Below, in pieces: positions 44,080 through 53,590 of a DNA stretch of 64,000 bases (positions within the stretch are counted from its first letter, which is position 1; the number at the start of each line of letters is the position of its first letter). The position numbers and the translations under genes are program-made. The notes under the pieces were generated by a model. That model worked only from the letters and a program-made list of their open reading frames with translations. It did not search any database and was not told the DNA's origin. Source of the stretch: Caldifarciminota bacterium SM23_42 (lineage in GTDB: Bacteria > Hydrothermota > Tepidihabitantia > SM23-42); assembly GCA_001303785.1 (NCBI GenBank), contig LJUJ01000008.1, positions 1 to 64,000 of the forward strand. The letters run 5' to 3'.

Positions 44080-45991
44080 TTTAGGAACGACGAATTCCGC
44101 AGTTTCAGTGATGGAAGGCGGTCAGCCAGTTATCATTTCGAACCCCGAAGGTGGAAGGACAACTCCTTCAGTGGTCGCCTTCACGAAATCCGGCGAGCGG
44201 TTGGTTGGTCCTCTTGCCAAGAGACAGGCAATCACCAATCCAGAGAATTCTGTCTATTCAATAAAGCGATTCATGGGTCGCAGGTTCAAGGAGGTGAAAG
44301 GCGAGACCGCGCGCTTCCCGTTCAAAGTAGTAGAGCATGAGAATGGCGATGCGTGGGTTGAGGTGTCAGGTAAGAAGCATTCGCCGCCTGAGATATCGGC
44401 AATGATTTTGCAGTATTTGAAACAAGCAGCCGAGTCCCACCTTGGTGAGAAGGTAACACAGGCCGTGATAACGGTGCCTGCCTACTTCAATGATTCACAG
44501 CGTCAGGCGACTAAGGATGCCGGTCGAATCGCCGGTCTTGAAGTCTTAAGGATTGTCAACGAACCGACCGCTTCTTCACTAGCCTATGGTATTGACAAGA
44601 AGAAGGACGAAAAGATAGCAATATATGATTTTGGTGGCGGTACATTTGATATCTCCATTCTCGAAATCACATCTGACGGGATATTTAGAGTCCTGTCCAC
44701 GAATGGCGATACGCATCTGGGTGGTGATGATTTGGATGAGAGAATCATTAACCACATTGCCGAAGAATTCATGAAGCAGCACAATATCGACATACGCAAG
44801 GATCTAACAGCCTTGCAACGACTCAAGGAAGCAGCCGAGAAAGCGAAGTCTGAGCTCTCGACGGTTATGGAAACGACGATAAGTCTGCCATTCATTGCAT
44901 CAGATAAGGACAAGACACCGCTACACTTGGAAATGCGTTTGACCAGAGCGAAGTTTGAGTCTTTGGTCGAAGATTTAATTCAACGATCGATTCCGCCCTG
45001 CAAACAAGCACTTGCCGACGCCAAACTGACACCGAATGATATTAACGAAGTCATCCTCGTGGGTGGTCAAACAAGAACACCTAAGATTCAACAGGTAGTT
45101 AAGAATTTCTTCAACAAGGAACCTCACAAGGGCATAAATCCAGATGAGGTTGTTGCTATTGGTGCGGCGCTTCAAGCGGCGGTTTTAGGAGGAGAAACAA
45201 AGGATATATTGCTCTTGGATGTCACACCATTGACGCTTGGTATTGAGACGCTGGGGCAAGTCATGACACCTATCATACCGCGTAATACGACGATTCCGAC
45301 CAAGAAGTCTCAAATATTCACGACTGCTGAAGATAATCAGACCGCAGTGACGGTTCATGTTTTGCAGGGTGAGCGGCCCATGGCAAATCAGAATCGAACT
45401 CTTGGTAAGTTCGACCTGTACGGAATTCCACCGGCGGCACGTGGCATACCACAGATCGAGGTAAGTTTCGATATCGATGAGAACGGGATTATCCACGTTT
45501 CAGCGAAGGATATGGGAACCGGCAAAGAGCAGAAAATACGGATAACAGCTTCGAGCGGATTAAGCAAGGAAGAGGTAGATAGGATGGTGAAGGAATCTGA
45601 AGAACATGCGGCTGAGGATCGAGCTCAGAAGGAATTGGTCGATGTGCGTAACCAGGCAGATAGTGTTATCTATTCGGTTGAAAAAACGCTGAAGGATTAC
45701 GGAGAAAAGATATCTTTTGAGGAACGCAGCGAAATTGGTAAGAAAGTCGAGGAGCTCAAGCAGAAGAAGGATGGTGATGATGCGTCGGCCATAAAGCAGG
45801 CGATAGATGACCTGCAGCAGTCGGTCTACAAATTGTCAGAGGCGGTTTACAAAGAGGCATCTCAGGCAAAGACCGAAGGTCCAGGACAGCCTCCGCCCCA
45901 GGAAGAACCCAAAGAAGGTCAGCAAGAAGCTGGGGAACAAGGTGATACTGATTATCGCGTGGTCGACGACGAGGCCGACAAAGGGAACTGA
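44057..45991 (+). CDS. dnaK: Hsp70 chaperone DnaK
   Basis: 644 residues. The ATPase domain has [38 protein letters not shown] and [12 protein letters not shown]. The linker [16 protein letters not shown] leads to the substrate domain, and the C-terminal tail is Gln/Glu-rich. AAAGGAGG precedes the ATG inside the end of grpE. Central chaperone acting with GrpE and DnaJ encoded on either side. Confidence 0.98.
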   Translation: MSKIIGIDLGTTNSAVSVMEGGQPVIISNPEGGRTTPSVVAFTKSGERLVGPLAKRQAITNPENSVYSIKRFMGRRFKEVKGETARFPFKVVEHENGDAWVEVSGKKHSPPEISAMILQYLKQAAESHLGEKVTQAVITVPAYFNDSQRQATKDAGRIAGLEVLRIVNEPTASSLAYGIDKKKDEKIAIYDFGGGTFDISILEITSDGIFRVLSTNGDTHLGGDDLDERIINHIAEEFMKQHNIDIRKDLTALQRLKEAAEKAKSELSTVMETTISLPFIASDKDKTPLHLEMRLTRAKFESLVEDLIQRSIPPCKQALADAKLTPNDINEVILVGGQTRTPKIQQVVKNFFNKEPHKGINPDEVVAIGAALQAAVLGGETKDILLLDVTPLTLGIETLGQVMTPIIPRNTTIPTKKSQIFTTAEDNQTAVTVHVLQGERPMANQNRTLGKFDLYGIPPAARGIPQIEVSFDIDENGIIHVSAKDMGTGKEQKIRITASSGLSKEEVDRMVKESEEHAAEDRAQKELVDVRNQADSVIYSVEKTLKDYGEKISFEERSEIGKKVEELKQKKDGDDASAIKQAIDDLQQSVYKLSEAVYKEASQAKTEGPGQPPPQEEPKEGQQEAGEQGDTDYRVVDDEADKGN

Positions 45992-46059
45992 TGCTGCTGG
46001 TATTGAGTGTTAGCTGTCGAGGAGAGGTCTATAACCGAACGAAATAGTAAAGAGCCTCA

Positions 46060-47169
46060 ATGAAGAAGGACTACTACGACGTCTTAGGTATTGGCAAGAG
46101 TGCCAGTCCTGACGATATTAAGAAGGCTTATCGGGGTAAAGCTAAACAATACCACCCGGATATGAACCGGGACAATAAGCAAGAGGCTGCCGAGAAATTC
46201 AAGGAGGTTTCCGAGGCCTATGAGGTGCTTATTGATCCTCAGAAACGTCAGCTTTATGACCAATACGGGCACGATGGTGTATCGCAGACGTTCAAGGGCG
46301 GTGGGTTCACCTGGGATGATTTCACACACTTTGATGACCTCCAGGATATTCTTGGAAACCTGTTTGGCGGTTCGATTTTCGAAGACGTTTTCGGCTTCAC
46401 GGGCCGTAGTAGGGGACAGCAACGCGCACGCAAGGGCGGCGACATACATGTCATATTGAAAGTCTCACTGGAGGAAATAGCAAACTCGGCTAAGAAGCAA
46501 TTCAAGATCAACCGCTATGAAGGATGCTCGTCATGTGGTGGAAAAGGGGGGACTGATTTTGCTGCTTGTAGTCAGTGCGGAGGTCGTGGTCAGGTCAGGA
46601 CACAATCACGAAGTTTCTTCGGTACCTTCACGAGTGTCAGCCCCTGTCCGAGTTGCAAAGGAAGTGGCCAGGTTATAAAAACGCCCTGCTCAAAGTGCGG
46701 TGCTACGGGAAGGATAAGGAAATCGAGGACCATCGAGATAAAGACTCCACGTGGCGTGGCCAACGGACAATACATAGTACTGCGTGGTGAGGGGCATTAT
46801 GGCCAAGGAGGCAAGGGTAGTATCATCGTGCAATTTGAAGAAAAGCCTCATGAATATTTTGAACGACAAGGATATAATCTTTATATCAGGATGTTCACTC
46901 CCTACTCAAAATTGATCGGCGGCGGTTCGATTGAGGTGCCTAGCCTTAATGGTAAGCAGGAACGAATAAAGGTTAGCAAGGGGAGTAGTGCTCCGGAAAT
47001 AATCCGAGTGAAAGGAAAAGGTATGCCGAGACCCGACGGAGGCCACGGTGATTTGTTTGTGGAACTAGACCTGAAACCACTAAAATCAACTGACCGGAAT
47101 TTAGGTAAAATAATCGATGAGTTGAAGCGCTACGAGGGTGAGCCCACGCCAAGACCGCGAGCCAAGTGA
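46060..47169 (+). CDS. dnaJ: Co-chaperone DnaJ
   Basis: 369 residues. The J-domain carries HPD in [11 protein letters not shown] and is followed by a Gly/Phe region. The zinc domain has four CxxCxGxG-type repeats ([33 protein letters not shown]), followed by the client-binding C-terminus. It stimulates DnaK ATPase. It lies 68 nt after dnaK; no clear Shine-Dalgarno or separate promoter was found. Confidence 0.97.
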   Translation: MKKDYYDVLGIGKSASPDDIKKAYRGKAKQYHPDMNRDNKQEAAEKFKEVSEAYEVLIDPQKRQLYDQYGHDGVSQTFKGGGFTWDDFTHFDDLQDILGNLFGGSIFEDVFGFTGRSRGQQRARKGGDIHVILKVSLEEIANSAKKQFKINRYEGCSSCGGKGGTDFAACSQCGGRGQVRTQSRSFFGTFTSVSPCPSCKGSGQVIKTPCSKCGATGRIRKSRTIEIKTPRGVANGQYIVLRGEGHYGQGGKGSIIVQFEEKPHEYFERQGYNLYIRMFTPYSKLIGGGSIEVPSLNGKQERIKVSKGSSAPEIIRVKGKGMPRPDGGHGDLFVELDLKPLKSTDRNLGKIIDELKRYEGEPTPRPRAK

Positions 47170-47225
47170 GCCGCAAACAATAGTCTGCTTGAGCACACGC
47201 AAAATTCTGAAATTCACTTTTCAGG

Positions 47226-47942
47226 ATGATTGACCACAATATTTTCTACATTCCTCCCCATTTTTTCAGCGGTAACGAAGTCACTATTCAAGATCCTGAA
47301 CTACATCATATAAAGAAGGTATTACGAAAAAAGGTTGGCGAAAGGATTTGCTTGATCGACGGCAGGGGACACCGTTTCGAAGCAGAGATAACCGGCCTCA
47401 GTAAATCATTGATGAAAGTGCGGGTCCTGCACAAAAGACGCATGCCGAGAAAACGCCCGATAGAAATCACGGTTGGCTTCGTACCGGTAAAGGGTTTGCG
47501 TAATGAAACTATTGTTGAGAAGGGTACAGAACTTGGGGTGAAGAGATTCGTGGCTTTTGTGTCGAAACGTTCAGTGATAAAAGATTTCAGCAAACAAAAG
47601 ATTGAGCGCTTCAAGAAGATTGCCGCGAGTGCGCTTGCTCAGTCTCAGCAGTACTACATGCCCGAAGTTTTTTTTGATAAGAACCTGGAGACACTGCTGG
47701 CAAACAGCGAAGAGTATGATTGTGTACTTTTAGCGGATCCACGGGGTAAATCAGAAGTACCGCTTGGCGGACGAAGAATTCTTCTGATGATTGGCCCCGA
47801 AGGAGGATTTGCAGATTCCGAGATGGACGCATGCGTGCAACACGGAGTGCAGTTTCTGAGTCTCGGGCCTACTCGCTTGCGTAGCGAAACAGCGGCAATT
47901 GTAGGAGTCTCTAAAATACTTGCAGCCTATAGACTAATCTAG
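47226..47942 (+). CDS. rsmE: 16S rRNA (uracil1498-N3)-methyltransferase
   Basis: 238 residues, a SPOUT methyltransferase with an N-terminal PUA-like domain (IQDPELHHIKKVLRKKVGE). The knot motifs are LLMIGPEGGFADSEMD and SLGPTRLRSETAAI, both diagnostic of RsmE. It commonly follows dnaJ or prmA, as here. The MITE-like element starts 3 bp after its stop. Confidence 0.95.
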   Translation: MIDHNIFYIPPHFFSGNEVTIQDPELHHIKKVLRKKVGERICLIDGRGHRFEAEITGLSKSLMKVRVLHKRRMPRKRPIEITVGFVPVKGLRNETIVEKGTELGVKRFVAFVSKRSVIKDFSKQKIERFKKIAASALAQSQQYYMPEVFFDKNLETLLANSEEYDCVLLADPRGKSEVPLGGRRILLMIGPEGGFADSEMDACVQHGVQFLSLGPTRLRSETAAIVGVSKILAAYRLI

Positions 47943-47944
47943 AC

Positions 47945-48087
47945 ATTCATGGGGTCAAATCTAGACAATGGACAATATTGATTGGAAAATCATACCTTTA
48001 TGATGTTGCAGCTACACACTATTTCCAAGACGTGTTCGACGTCGAGGTAAAAATACTTGTCCATTGTCTAGATTTGACCCCATGAAT
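47945..48087. mobile_element. 143-bp MITE-like element with perfect 31-bp terminal inverted repeats
   Basis: Bases 47945-47975 and 48057-48087 are perfect inverted repeats of 31 bp, with outer end ATTCATGGGGTCAAATCTAG and inner end ending TGGACAA. The 81-bp core has no coding capacity and includes the palindrome TCGACGTCGA. GGGGTCAAATC-type ends recall sequences associated with REP-associated (Y1) transposases, from memory only. No transposase is encoded here, so it would be non-autonomous. No target-site duplication is obvious. Perfect arms suggest recent activity or selection for the hairpin. Confidence 0.85.
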
Positions 48088-48094
48088 AGAGTTT

Positions 48095-48122
48095 GGGCGG
48101 AAAGCCGGGAAGCTTTCCGCCC
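48095..48122. terminator. Strong hairpin downstream of initiator tRNA
   Basis: GGGCGGAAAG (48095-48104) pairs perfectly with CTTTCCGCCC (48113-48122) over an 8-nt loop, 5 nt beyond the 3' end of the minus-strand tRNA. There is no U-run on the tRNA side, so termination or 3'-end protection is likely but not certain. Confidence 0.6.
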
Positions 48123-48126
48123 TTAA

Positions 48127-48198
48127 TAGCGGGGGCTGGATTCGAACCAGCGACCTTTGGGTTATGAGCCCAATGAGCTACCGCTGCTCCACCCCGCG
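48127..48198 (-). tRNA. Initiator tRNA-fMet (CAT)
   Basis: A 72-nt cloverleaf: acceptor CGCGGGG/CCCCGCT leaves 1:72 unpaired (C1 with U72), the hallmark of an initiator. The anticodon stem TTGGG/CCCAA has the three consecutive G:C pairs of initiators around loop CTCATAA. T-arm GCTGG-TTCGAAT-CCAGC. Most bacteria have C1:A72, so U72 is a variant. CCA is not encoded. Confidence 0.95.
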
Positions 48199-48207
48199 AT
48201 CGTTTAT

Positions 48208-48236
48208 AGTATAATAGAAAAAAGGATTCTTGTCAA
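48208..48236 (-). promoter_or_regulatory. Promoter of initiator tRNA
   Basis: Minus strand TTGACA (48231-48236), 17-nt spacer, TATACT (48208-48213), 9 nt before the tRNA 5' end. Confidence 0.8.
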
Positions 48237-48400
48237 CCCGTTTAATACGGTAATGTTTTGATACTGTTATCTGGAGATTTGACGCTGAATATGCTTCTGC
48301 AAATGCTTCTCTTCGAGCGAGTCGAGAAAACATATGCAATGCACGCGCGATAAGAGTTTGAAATTCTGTGTCTGCTCCCTTATGTCCTGGTGATTATGAT

Positions 48401-49411
48401 TTAGTCGTTCAACCGTTGATCACGCCGCATATCAAGTCGCCATTCGGGTTCGTCATGCAAATCTTCGATGAAGAAATCCATATGAACAACATTGTCTCTA
48501 TGGACCAAAGCGCTTCCCTTCCCAAAGTCAGTTTCGATCTTGAATAAATTTCCCAAACCAGGGGTACCAATGGACACAGTGTGTGCATAAGACAGGGCAT
48601 CAAGCAAGCCTTGTGTTTCGGTTTTATGCACCGTAGATTTTGTTTCGTGCATAGCATCCATGACATATGATTTGAGTAATTTATGCCAATATTTCATGAG
48701 TAGATCGTTATTGGCAAATATGTCGACGCAAATGATGCGGTTGCCGGTGGTCACGCATACGCCAACCGTATTCGCTTTGATTTTTGGTATATCTGCTAAA
48801 CGTTTCGTGTATTCTGTGAGCTCCTTCTTAGTGTCTTCATCTTCATAGTTTGCTCGGGCCGCACCGGTTCCTGAAGTAATACCTAGTCTGTCTTGACTCG
48901 ATGCTATTTCGTCCCAAACCTGAGACTGGTTTTCCGTGATTCTTGCACGCTGGCGTAGTTCATTGGGTACTACTAGTTCTGAAGACTTGAAGGCAGATGA
49001 AACCGATACCCATCTGCCGTGCTCGACGCAGTACACTGGAACCTTTAGCCAATCGCTCTTGGGTGGTATAAGGACATCGTCTCTTAGCATCCGATCCTGC
49101 TTGGCACCGCTTATCATCTCGCCGGTCATGATGAAAACTACGTCACTGCCGGTGTTTCTCAATTCAACGAAATTAACCTCACCGCTTCCGATTTCCCTGA
49201 TGGTCAACCAATTTCGCTTCATGGCTTCATCAAGAGTCACATATTCGGTCTCGGGTGTGAAGCTGCGCGTTAAGGGGAAAATGGTTAGATTCTTGTAGGT
49301 TATGGATTTGCTGATGACCAGGCTTTTTAGACTAGATCGTATTGCTGCGGGCTTATCAGCAACCTGGGATGATGCTAAAAACATCATTAGTATAAATGCA
49401 ATCAGTTTCAT
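48401..49411 (-). CDS. Exported DUF6569 (ARPP-1-like) protein
   Basis: 336 residues with a signal peptide (MKLIAFILMMFLASSQVADK). The body matches the ARPP-1/DUF6569 pattern as I recall it: YKNLTIFPLTR, TLDEAMKRNWLTIREI, VFIMTGEMISGAKQDRMLRD, VPVYCVEHGRW. The family often occurs with ARG-repair or phosphatase domains, but its activity is unknown. ATG 49411 follows AAGGAGG by 6 nt; a longer frame to 49465 lacks a ribosome-binding site. Divergent from pdxJ. Confidence 0.75.
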   Translation of the reverse strand: MKLIAFILMMFLASSQVADKPAAIRSSLKSLVISKSITYKNLTIFPLTRSFTPETEYVTLDEAMKRNWLTIREIGSGEVNFVELRNTGSDVVFIMTGEMISGAKQDRMLRDDVLIPPKSDWLKVPVYCVEHGRWVSVSSAFKSSELVVPNELRQRARITENQSQVWDEIASSQDRLGITSGTGAARANYEDEDTKKELTEYTKRLADIPKIKANTVGVCVTTGNRIICVDIFANNDLLMKYWHKLLKSYVMDAMHETKSTVHKTETQGLLDALSYAHTVSIGTPGLGNLFKIETDFGKGSALVHRDNVVHMDFFIEDLHDEPEWRLDMRRDQRLND

Positions 49412-49494
49412 AGTAACCTCCTTATACCTTATAATACAACAGTATCGCGGGAAAATTCCGCACATTTAGCATGGGATTTAGGGGTTTTGTCTAG

Positions 49495-49522
49495 TTGACA
49501 TGACTTTGGATATGAGTATAAT
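49495..49522 (+). promoter_or_regulatory. Perfect-consensus promoter of the pdxJ-sec operon, leaderless
   Basis: TTGACA (49495-49500), 16-nt spacer, TATAAT (49517-49522), 5 nt, ATG 49528. Both hexamers are perfect, the strongest leaderless case in the window. Confidence 0.9.
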
Positions 49523-49527
49523 AGCCC

Positions 49528-50238
49528 ATGGGACTTTCGGTTAACATCGACCACGTAGCAACCGTAAGAGAGGCGCGTAAGGAAAACTTCCCGGATCCTG
49601 TGTATGCGGCAGTTGAGGCTGAGTTGGGTGGGGCTGATGGCATAACTGTCCATCTGCGTGCTGACCGTAGACACATAAATGAACGTGATTTAACCGTGCT
49701 CAGGCAAGTGGTCAAGACCGATCTGAATCTTGAAATGGCAGCGACTGCAGAAATGGCGGGTATTGCCTCTGATGTCAAACCAGATCGTGTTACTCTGGTG
49801 CCCGAGGCGCCGGGTGAGGTGACCACGCAAGGTGGCTTGGATTTGGTTAACCTGAAGCAGGATCTAAAACTCTTTATTTCTGATTTAAGGCGTAGCACGA
49901 TGCGCGTCGGTATATTTATTGATCCTGATATGGGGCAGATAAAGGAAGCGGTTCGAGTGGGCGCCCAATATATTGAGATTAATACCAATGAGTACACAAA
50001 GGCAAGAAACGTAAGAGAAGAGACGATCAGACTCGCGCGGGTAGCCAAGGCAGCTCGCCGCGAGGGGCTGGGAGTACATGCTGGACACGGCATCGATTAC
50101 AAGAATATCGTGCCGTTATTGAATATCTCAGAAATCACAAGTTATTCAATAGGTTTTGCCATCGTGGCACGTGCGCTGTTTGTGGGAATGAGACAGGCGG
50201 TAAGTGAAATGGTGGGGATAATAAAAGGAGCAAGATGA
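49528..50238 (+). CDS. pdxJ: Pyridoxine 5'-phosphate synthase
   Basis: 236-residue TIM barrel that condenses 3-amino-2-oxopropyl phosphate with DXP in vitamin B6 synthesis. LSVNIDHVATVREAR, DGITVHLRADRRHI, TLVPEAPGEVTTQGGLD and VHAGHGIDYKN carry the conserved active-site residues. First gene of a long operon with secD, secF, pgpA and cinA. Confidence 0.97.
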   Translation: MGLSVNIDHVATVREARKENFPDPVYAAVEAELGGADGITVHLRADRRHINERDLTVLRQVVKTDLNLEMAATAEMAGIASDVKPDRVTLVPEAPGEVTTQGGLDLVNLKQDLKLFISDLRRSTMRVGIFIDPDMGQIKEAVRVGAQYIEINTNEYTKARNVREETIRLARVAKAARREGLGVHAGHGIDYKNIVPLLNISEITSYSIGFAIVARALFVGMRQAVSEMVGIIKGAR

Positions 50239-51749
50239 GGCACATTGGTTTGAGAATTGGCATAGTCGTTATTGCAGTCGCGCTAGGGATTTATTCGATT
50301 ATTCCGACATTTCGTCTCTATACCGAAGAGAACCTGTCGGAAGCAGCGAAAATTTCGCTCGCGAAAAGAGCAATACATTTGGGTTTAGATCTCAGAGGTG
50401 GGATGCATCTGGTGCTCGAGGTTGACACGGTCGATATTCAGGAAAAGCCACAGGATCTGAGAGACCGCGCCTTTGAGATCATACGAAATCGTGTTGATGA
50501 ATTCGGTGTGTACGAACCGGTGATCGAGAAGCAGTCCGGGGGCAGAATACTCATCCAATTACCCGGAGTAGACCGCGAGAGAGCCGTTGAACTGATAAAA
50601 AAGGTTGCACATCTTGAGTTCAGACTCGCGGCAGATGACCGTATGGGTGAGCTTATTGATAAAGTGGACCAACATTTGCAGGGTGAGGACTCGTTGGCTT
50701 TTGAACAACCCTTTAGTTCGTATTTGTTAAGTGTCGAGAGAGACGCGGGTTTCGACTACCGCGATGAGGATTCGGTCACGGCTATGATTGCCCGTGCTCA
50801 GGAAATCATACCAGCAGACGTCGAGTTCGTGTTTGGTCCGAGAGAGGAGCATACAGGACGTGAAGTCAAACGTATCTACCTCCTCAAGAAAGAGGCCGAG
50901 TTAACTGGTGAGGCAATTCGCGATGCTCGACACGGGCCTAACCAGAGCAGTAATCTGCAGTATGTCGGTACTTGGGAGATCGATCTTCACTTCAAGCGCG
51001 AGGCGGCGCGTAGATTCGCAACGATAACTGGTCGAAATATCAACCGTCGGTTGGCCATTGTACTGGATGGAGTAGTGCAATCCGCTCCAGTCATCACCGA
51101 ACGTATTCCTCAGGGTCGCGCAAGTATCACCGGACAGTTTACCGCGGAACAAGCGCGAGACCTGGCCATCGTATTGAGAGCCGGAGCCTTGCCCGCGCCG
51201 TTGAGGATTGTGGAAGAAAGGACGGTTGGCCCTAGCCTGGGTCGAGATTCAATAGAGAGCGGAATCAAAGCTGTGTTGATTGCCGGCGCACTGGTCGTGG
51301 GTTTTATGCTCGTCTACTACTCTCTTTCAGGGTTCGTTGCGGATTTCGCCTTGCTGTTAAATCTATTCTTCCTGATCGCGGTGCTGAGTGCGTTTCGGGG
51401 TAGTTTGACCATGCCTGGTATCGCGGGTATTGCTCTCACGATTGGCATGGCGGTTGATGCTAATGTTCTGATTTTTGAAAGAATAAGGGAAGAGTTGAAA
51501 GTCGGCAAGACGACAAGAACCGCTATCGATCAGGGGTTTGCCCGGGCATGGATAACAATTTTCGATTCGAATATCACCACGATAATAATCGGTGTGATAC
51601 TCTTCATATTCGGCAGTGGTTCAATCAGGGGATTTGCGCTCACGCTTACGATCGGACTACTCAGTAATCTATTTACCGCAGTCTTCGTGGGTAAGGTCAT
51701 CTTCAACTACTTCACCTACAAATTTGAAGTCCATAAACTGAGGATCTGA
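50235..51749 (+). CDS. secD: Protein translocase subunit SecD
   Basis: 504 residues. Helix 1, then the periplasmic P1 head (LGLDLRGGMHLVLEVD; NRVDEFGVYEPVIEKQSGGRILIQLPGV), then the RND-type membrane domain (FALLLNLFFLIAVLSAF; GIALTIGMAVDANVLIFERIREEL). With SecF it uses the proton-motive force to complete export through SecYEG. ATG overlaps the pdxJ stop, with AAAGGAG upstream. Confidence 0.97.
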   Translation: MRHIGLRIGIVVIAVALGIYSIIPTFRLYTEENLSEAAKISLAKRAIHLGLDLRGGMHLVLEVDTVDIQEKPQDLRDRAFEIIRNRVDEFGVYEPVIEKQSGGRILIQLPGVDRERAVELIKKVAHLEFRLAADDRMGELIDKVDQHLQGEDSLAFEQPFSSYLLSVERDAGFDYRDEDSVTAMIARAQEIIPADVEFVFGPREEHTGREVKRIYLLKKEAELTGEAIRDARHGPNQSSNLQYVGTWEIDLHFKREAARRFATITGRNINRRLAIVLDGVVQSAPVITERIPQGRASITGQFTAEQARDLAIVLRAGALPAPLRIVEERTVGPSLGRDSIESGIKAVLIAGALVVGFMLVYYSLSGFVADFALLLNLFFLIAVLSAFRGSLTMPGIAGIALTIGMAVDANVLIFERIREELKVGKTTRTAIDQGFARAWITIFDSNITTIIIGVILFIFGSGSIRGFALTLTIGLLSNLFTAVFVGKVIFNYFTYKFEVHKLRI

Positions 51750-51750
51750 C

Positions 51751-52650
51751 ATGATTGAAATTGTACGAAATCCGCATATCGATTTCATTAGCAAAAGAAA
51801 ATATGGTTTCATGTTCTCGGCAGTAGTCATCACGATTTCACTGCTACTCATATTCATCAAAGGGCCGAACTTCGGGATTGATTTCACTGGTGGTGCTCTA
51901 ATACAAGTCAGATTTGAGGAGCCAGTTAACACGGCTGCTTTGAGAAACTCGTTGGCTAGAATCGGTAAGGAAAATGCTCAGATTCAGTCGTTAGGTGCCA
52001 TGAAAAATGAATATATCATAAGAGCAGCCGGCGAGGATCCTGGGGGTTTTGCAAATTCGGTGAAGGAGATTCTGGCTGAAGATTTTCCTGATAACGAGAA
52101 GGAATTCTTGCGTGAGGAAACGGTTGAGCCAAAGATAGGTAAGGAATTATTGATCAAAACCATTTGGGCAGTCGTTATTGCGCTAATGCTAATCCTCATC
52201 TATGTTTCTTTTAGATTTGACTACCGTTTTGGCACGGCCGCAGTCATCGCTTTGTTTCATGACGCGCTATTCACGATTGGCGTTCTTGTACTTACCCAGC
52301 GTGAATTCTCCATTGTGGTGGTCGGTGCCATATTGACCATAATTGGTTATTCGATTAACGATTCAATCGTCATTTCGGATCGCATACGAGAGAAATATAC
52401 TAAAATGCGGCGGGAATCCTACAATGTAATATTGAATACCGGTCTTAATGAAACTCTATCCCGGACCATACTGACCGTTGGCACGACACTTCTCGCAGTC
52501 ATCGCCCTCTTGGTGTTTGGAGGTTCGGTCATTGCCGACTTTGCATTTACCCTGTTGGTGGGTTTTATCATCGGCACCTATTCTTCGATATTTATTCTGG
52601 CCAACATAGTGTCAGTGTGGGAAGAAAGATTTCCTAAGAAGAGAAAATAA
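51751..52650 (+). CDS. secF: Protein translocase subunit SecF
   Basis: 299 residues, six membrane helices: GPNFGIDFTGGALIQVRF in the periplasmic domain and VVGAILTIIGYSINDSIVISDRIRE in the membrane domain. Partner of SecD, starting one base after its stop. Its TAA stop overlaps the probable ATA start of pgpA (ATAA). Confidence 0.97.
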   Translation: MIEIVRNPHIDFISKRKYGFMFSAVVITISLLLIFIKGPNFGIDFTGGALIQVRFEEPVNTAALRNSLARIGKENAQIQSLGAMKNEYIIRAAGEDPGGFANSVKEILAEDFPDNEKEFLREETVEPKIGKELLIKTIWAVVIALMLILIYVSFRFDYRFGTAAVIALFHDALFTIGVLVLTQREFSIVVVGAILTIIGYSINDSIVISDRIREKYTKMRRESYNVILNTGLNETLSRTILTVGTTLLAVIALLVFGGSVIADFAFTLLVGFIIGTYSSIFILANIVSVWEERFPKKRK

Positions 52651-53099
52651 AGAAGTATCTCAGCATAATAATCGGAACCGGGTTTTTCCTTGGCTACCTG
52701 CCAGTAGCCCCGGCGACATTTTCATGTTTGATCAGCGTCATCATATGGTACTTTCTGCTGCCATTCCAGCTGCTGTATGGTATAGTGGTGATTCTGTTAT
52801 TCGCGGTTGGTATTCTGATCTCCGATGCTTTAGAGAAAAGTTGGGGGAAGGACCCGCGGCCGATCGTCGTTGATGAATACTCGTCGCTCTTACTGCCTCT
52901 CTTTTTCACTCCAGCAAGATTGGTGCCACTGGTCGTCACATTTCTTCTCTTTAGGTTTTTCGATATTGTCAAACCGCCCCCGGTGCGAAATATGGAGAAG
53001 CTTAAGGGGGGTTGGGGTATCATGCTTGACGACCTGTTGGCAGCACTGTACACTACGATAGTCATTCTTGCCTTCAAAGCCGTGGGTTTCGTTTACTAG
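52647..53099 (+). CDS. pgpA: Phosphatidylglycerophosphatase A, apparent ATA start
   Basis: Dephosphorylates phosphatidylglycerophosphate. It has the conserved N-terminal IIGTGFFLGYLPVAPATF, then DPRPIVVDEYSSLLL, FRFFDIVKPPPVRNMEKLKGG and GIMLDDLLAALY. The first ATG/GTG/TTG in frame is TTG 52728, which would delete the conserved N-terminal motif. The frame is closed by TAA at 52635, and the only plausible initiator between is ATA 52647, giving the start IKKYLSIIIGTGFF and overlapping the secF stop as ATAA. The purine-rich AAGAAGAG lies just upstream. Length 150, normal. Confidence 0.85.
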   Translation: MKKYLSIIIGTGFFLGYLPVAPATFSCLISVIIWYFLLPFQLLYGIVVILLFAVGILISDALEKSWGKDPRPIVVDEYSSLLLPLFFTPARLVPLVVTFLLFRFFDIVKPPPVRNMEKLKGGWGIMLDDLLAALYTTIVILAFKAVGFVY

Positions 53100-53107
53100 T
53101 CTCAGAA

Positions 53108-53590
53108 TTGACTGGCGATTCAGTAGCGAGAAAAATCGGTAGAAGCCTAATACGAAATCAATTGACCTTGAGTGTTTGTGAATCGTGTACGGGCGGCATG
53201 TTAGGAACCCTAATAACGAGCATTCCGGGTAGTTCAGAATACTTCGTGGGGGGTATTCTAGCATATTCTGATGCCATAAAGAAGAGGGTAGTCGGAGTGA
53301 AAGCTCGGACAATCAGGCAGTTTGGTGCAGTGAGCACCCAAGTGGCCAGGGAGATGGCCTTGGCTGTCAAGAGGAGGATGATGTCCCATATCGGAATAGG
53401 CATTACCGGAATTGCTGGACCAAGTGGCGGCTCAAAGGAAAAGCCAGTCGGATTGGTGTACATAGGTTTGGCGATGAAACGAAGAATTGTCGTGAGAAAA
53501 TTCGTCTTCAAGGGCGGCCGAGAGGCTATCCGTAGGTCAGCGTGCAAACAAGCTCTCATGTTGCTGCACGAGGTTTTACATGAGACCTGA
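53108..53590 (+). CDS. pncC: CinA C-terminal domain / nicotinamide-nucleotide amidohydrolase
   Basis: 160 residues: SVCESCTGGMLGTLITSIPGSS with the catalytic Ser and GIGITGIAGPSGGSKEKPVG are the PncC signatures. It deamidates NMN in pyridine nucleotide recycling. The N-terminal MoCF domain of full CinA is absent, as in the standalone PncC class. TTG start, 9 nt after pgpA. Confidence 0.92.
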   Translation: MTGDSVARKIGRSLIRNQLTLSVCESCTGGMLGTLITSIPGSSEYFVGGILAYSDAIKKRVVGVKARTIRQFGAVSTQVAREMALAVKRRMMSHIGIGITGIAGPSGGSKEKPVGLVYIGLAMKRRIVVRKFVFKGGREAIRRSACKQALMLLHEVLHET

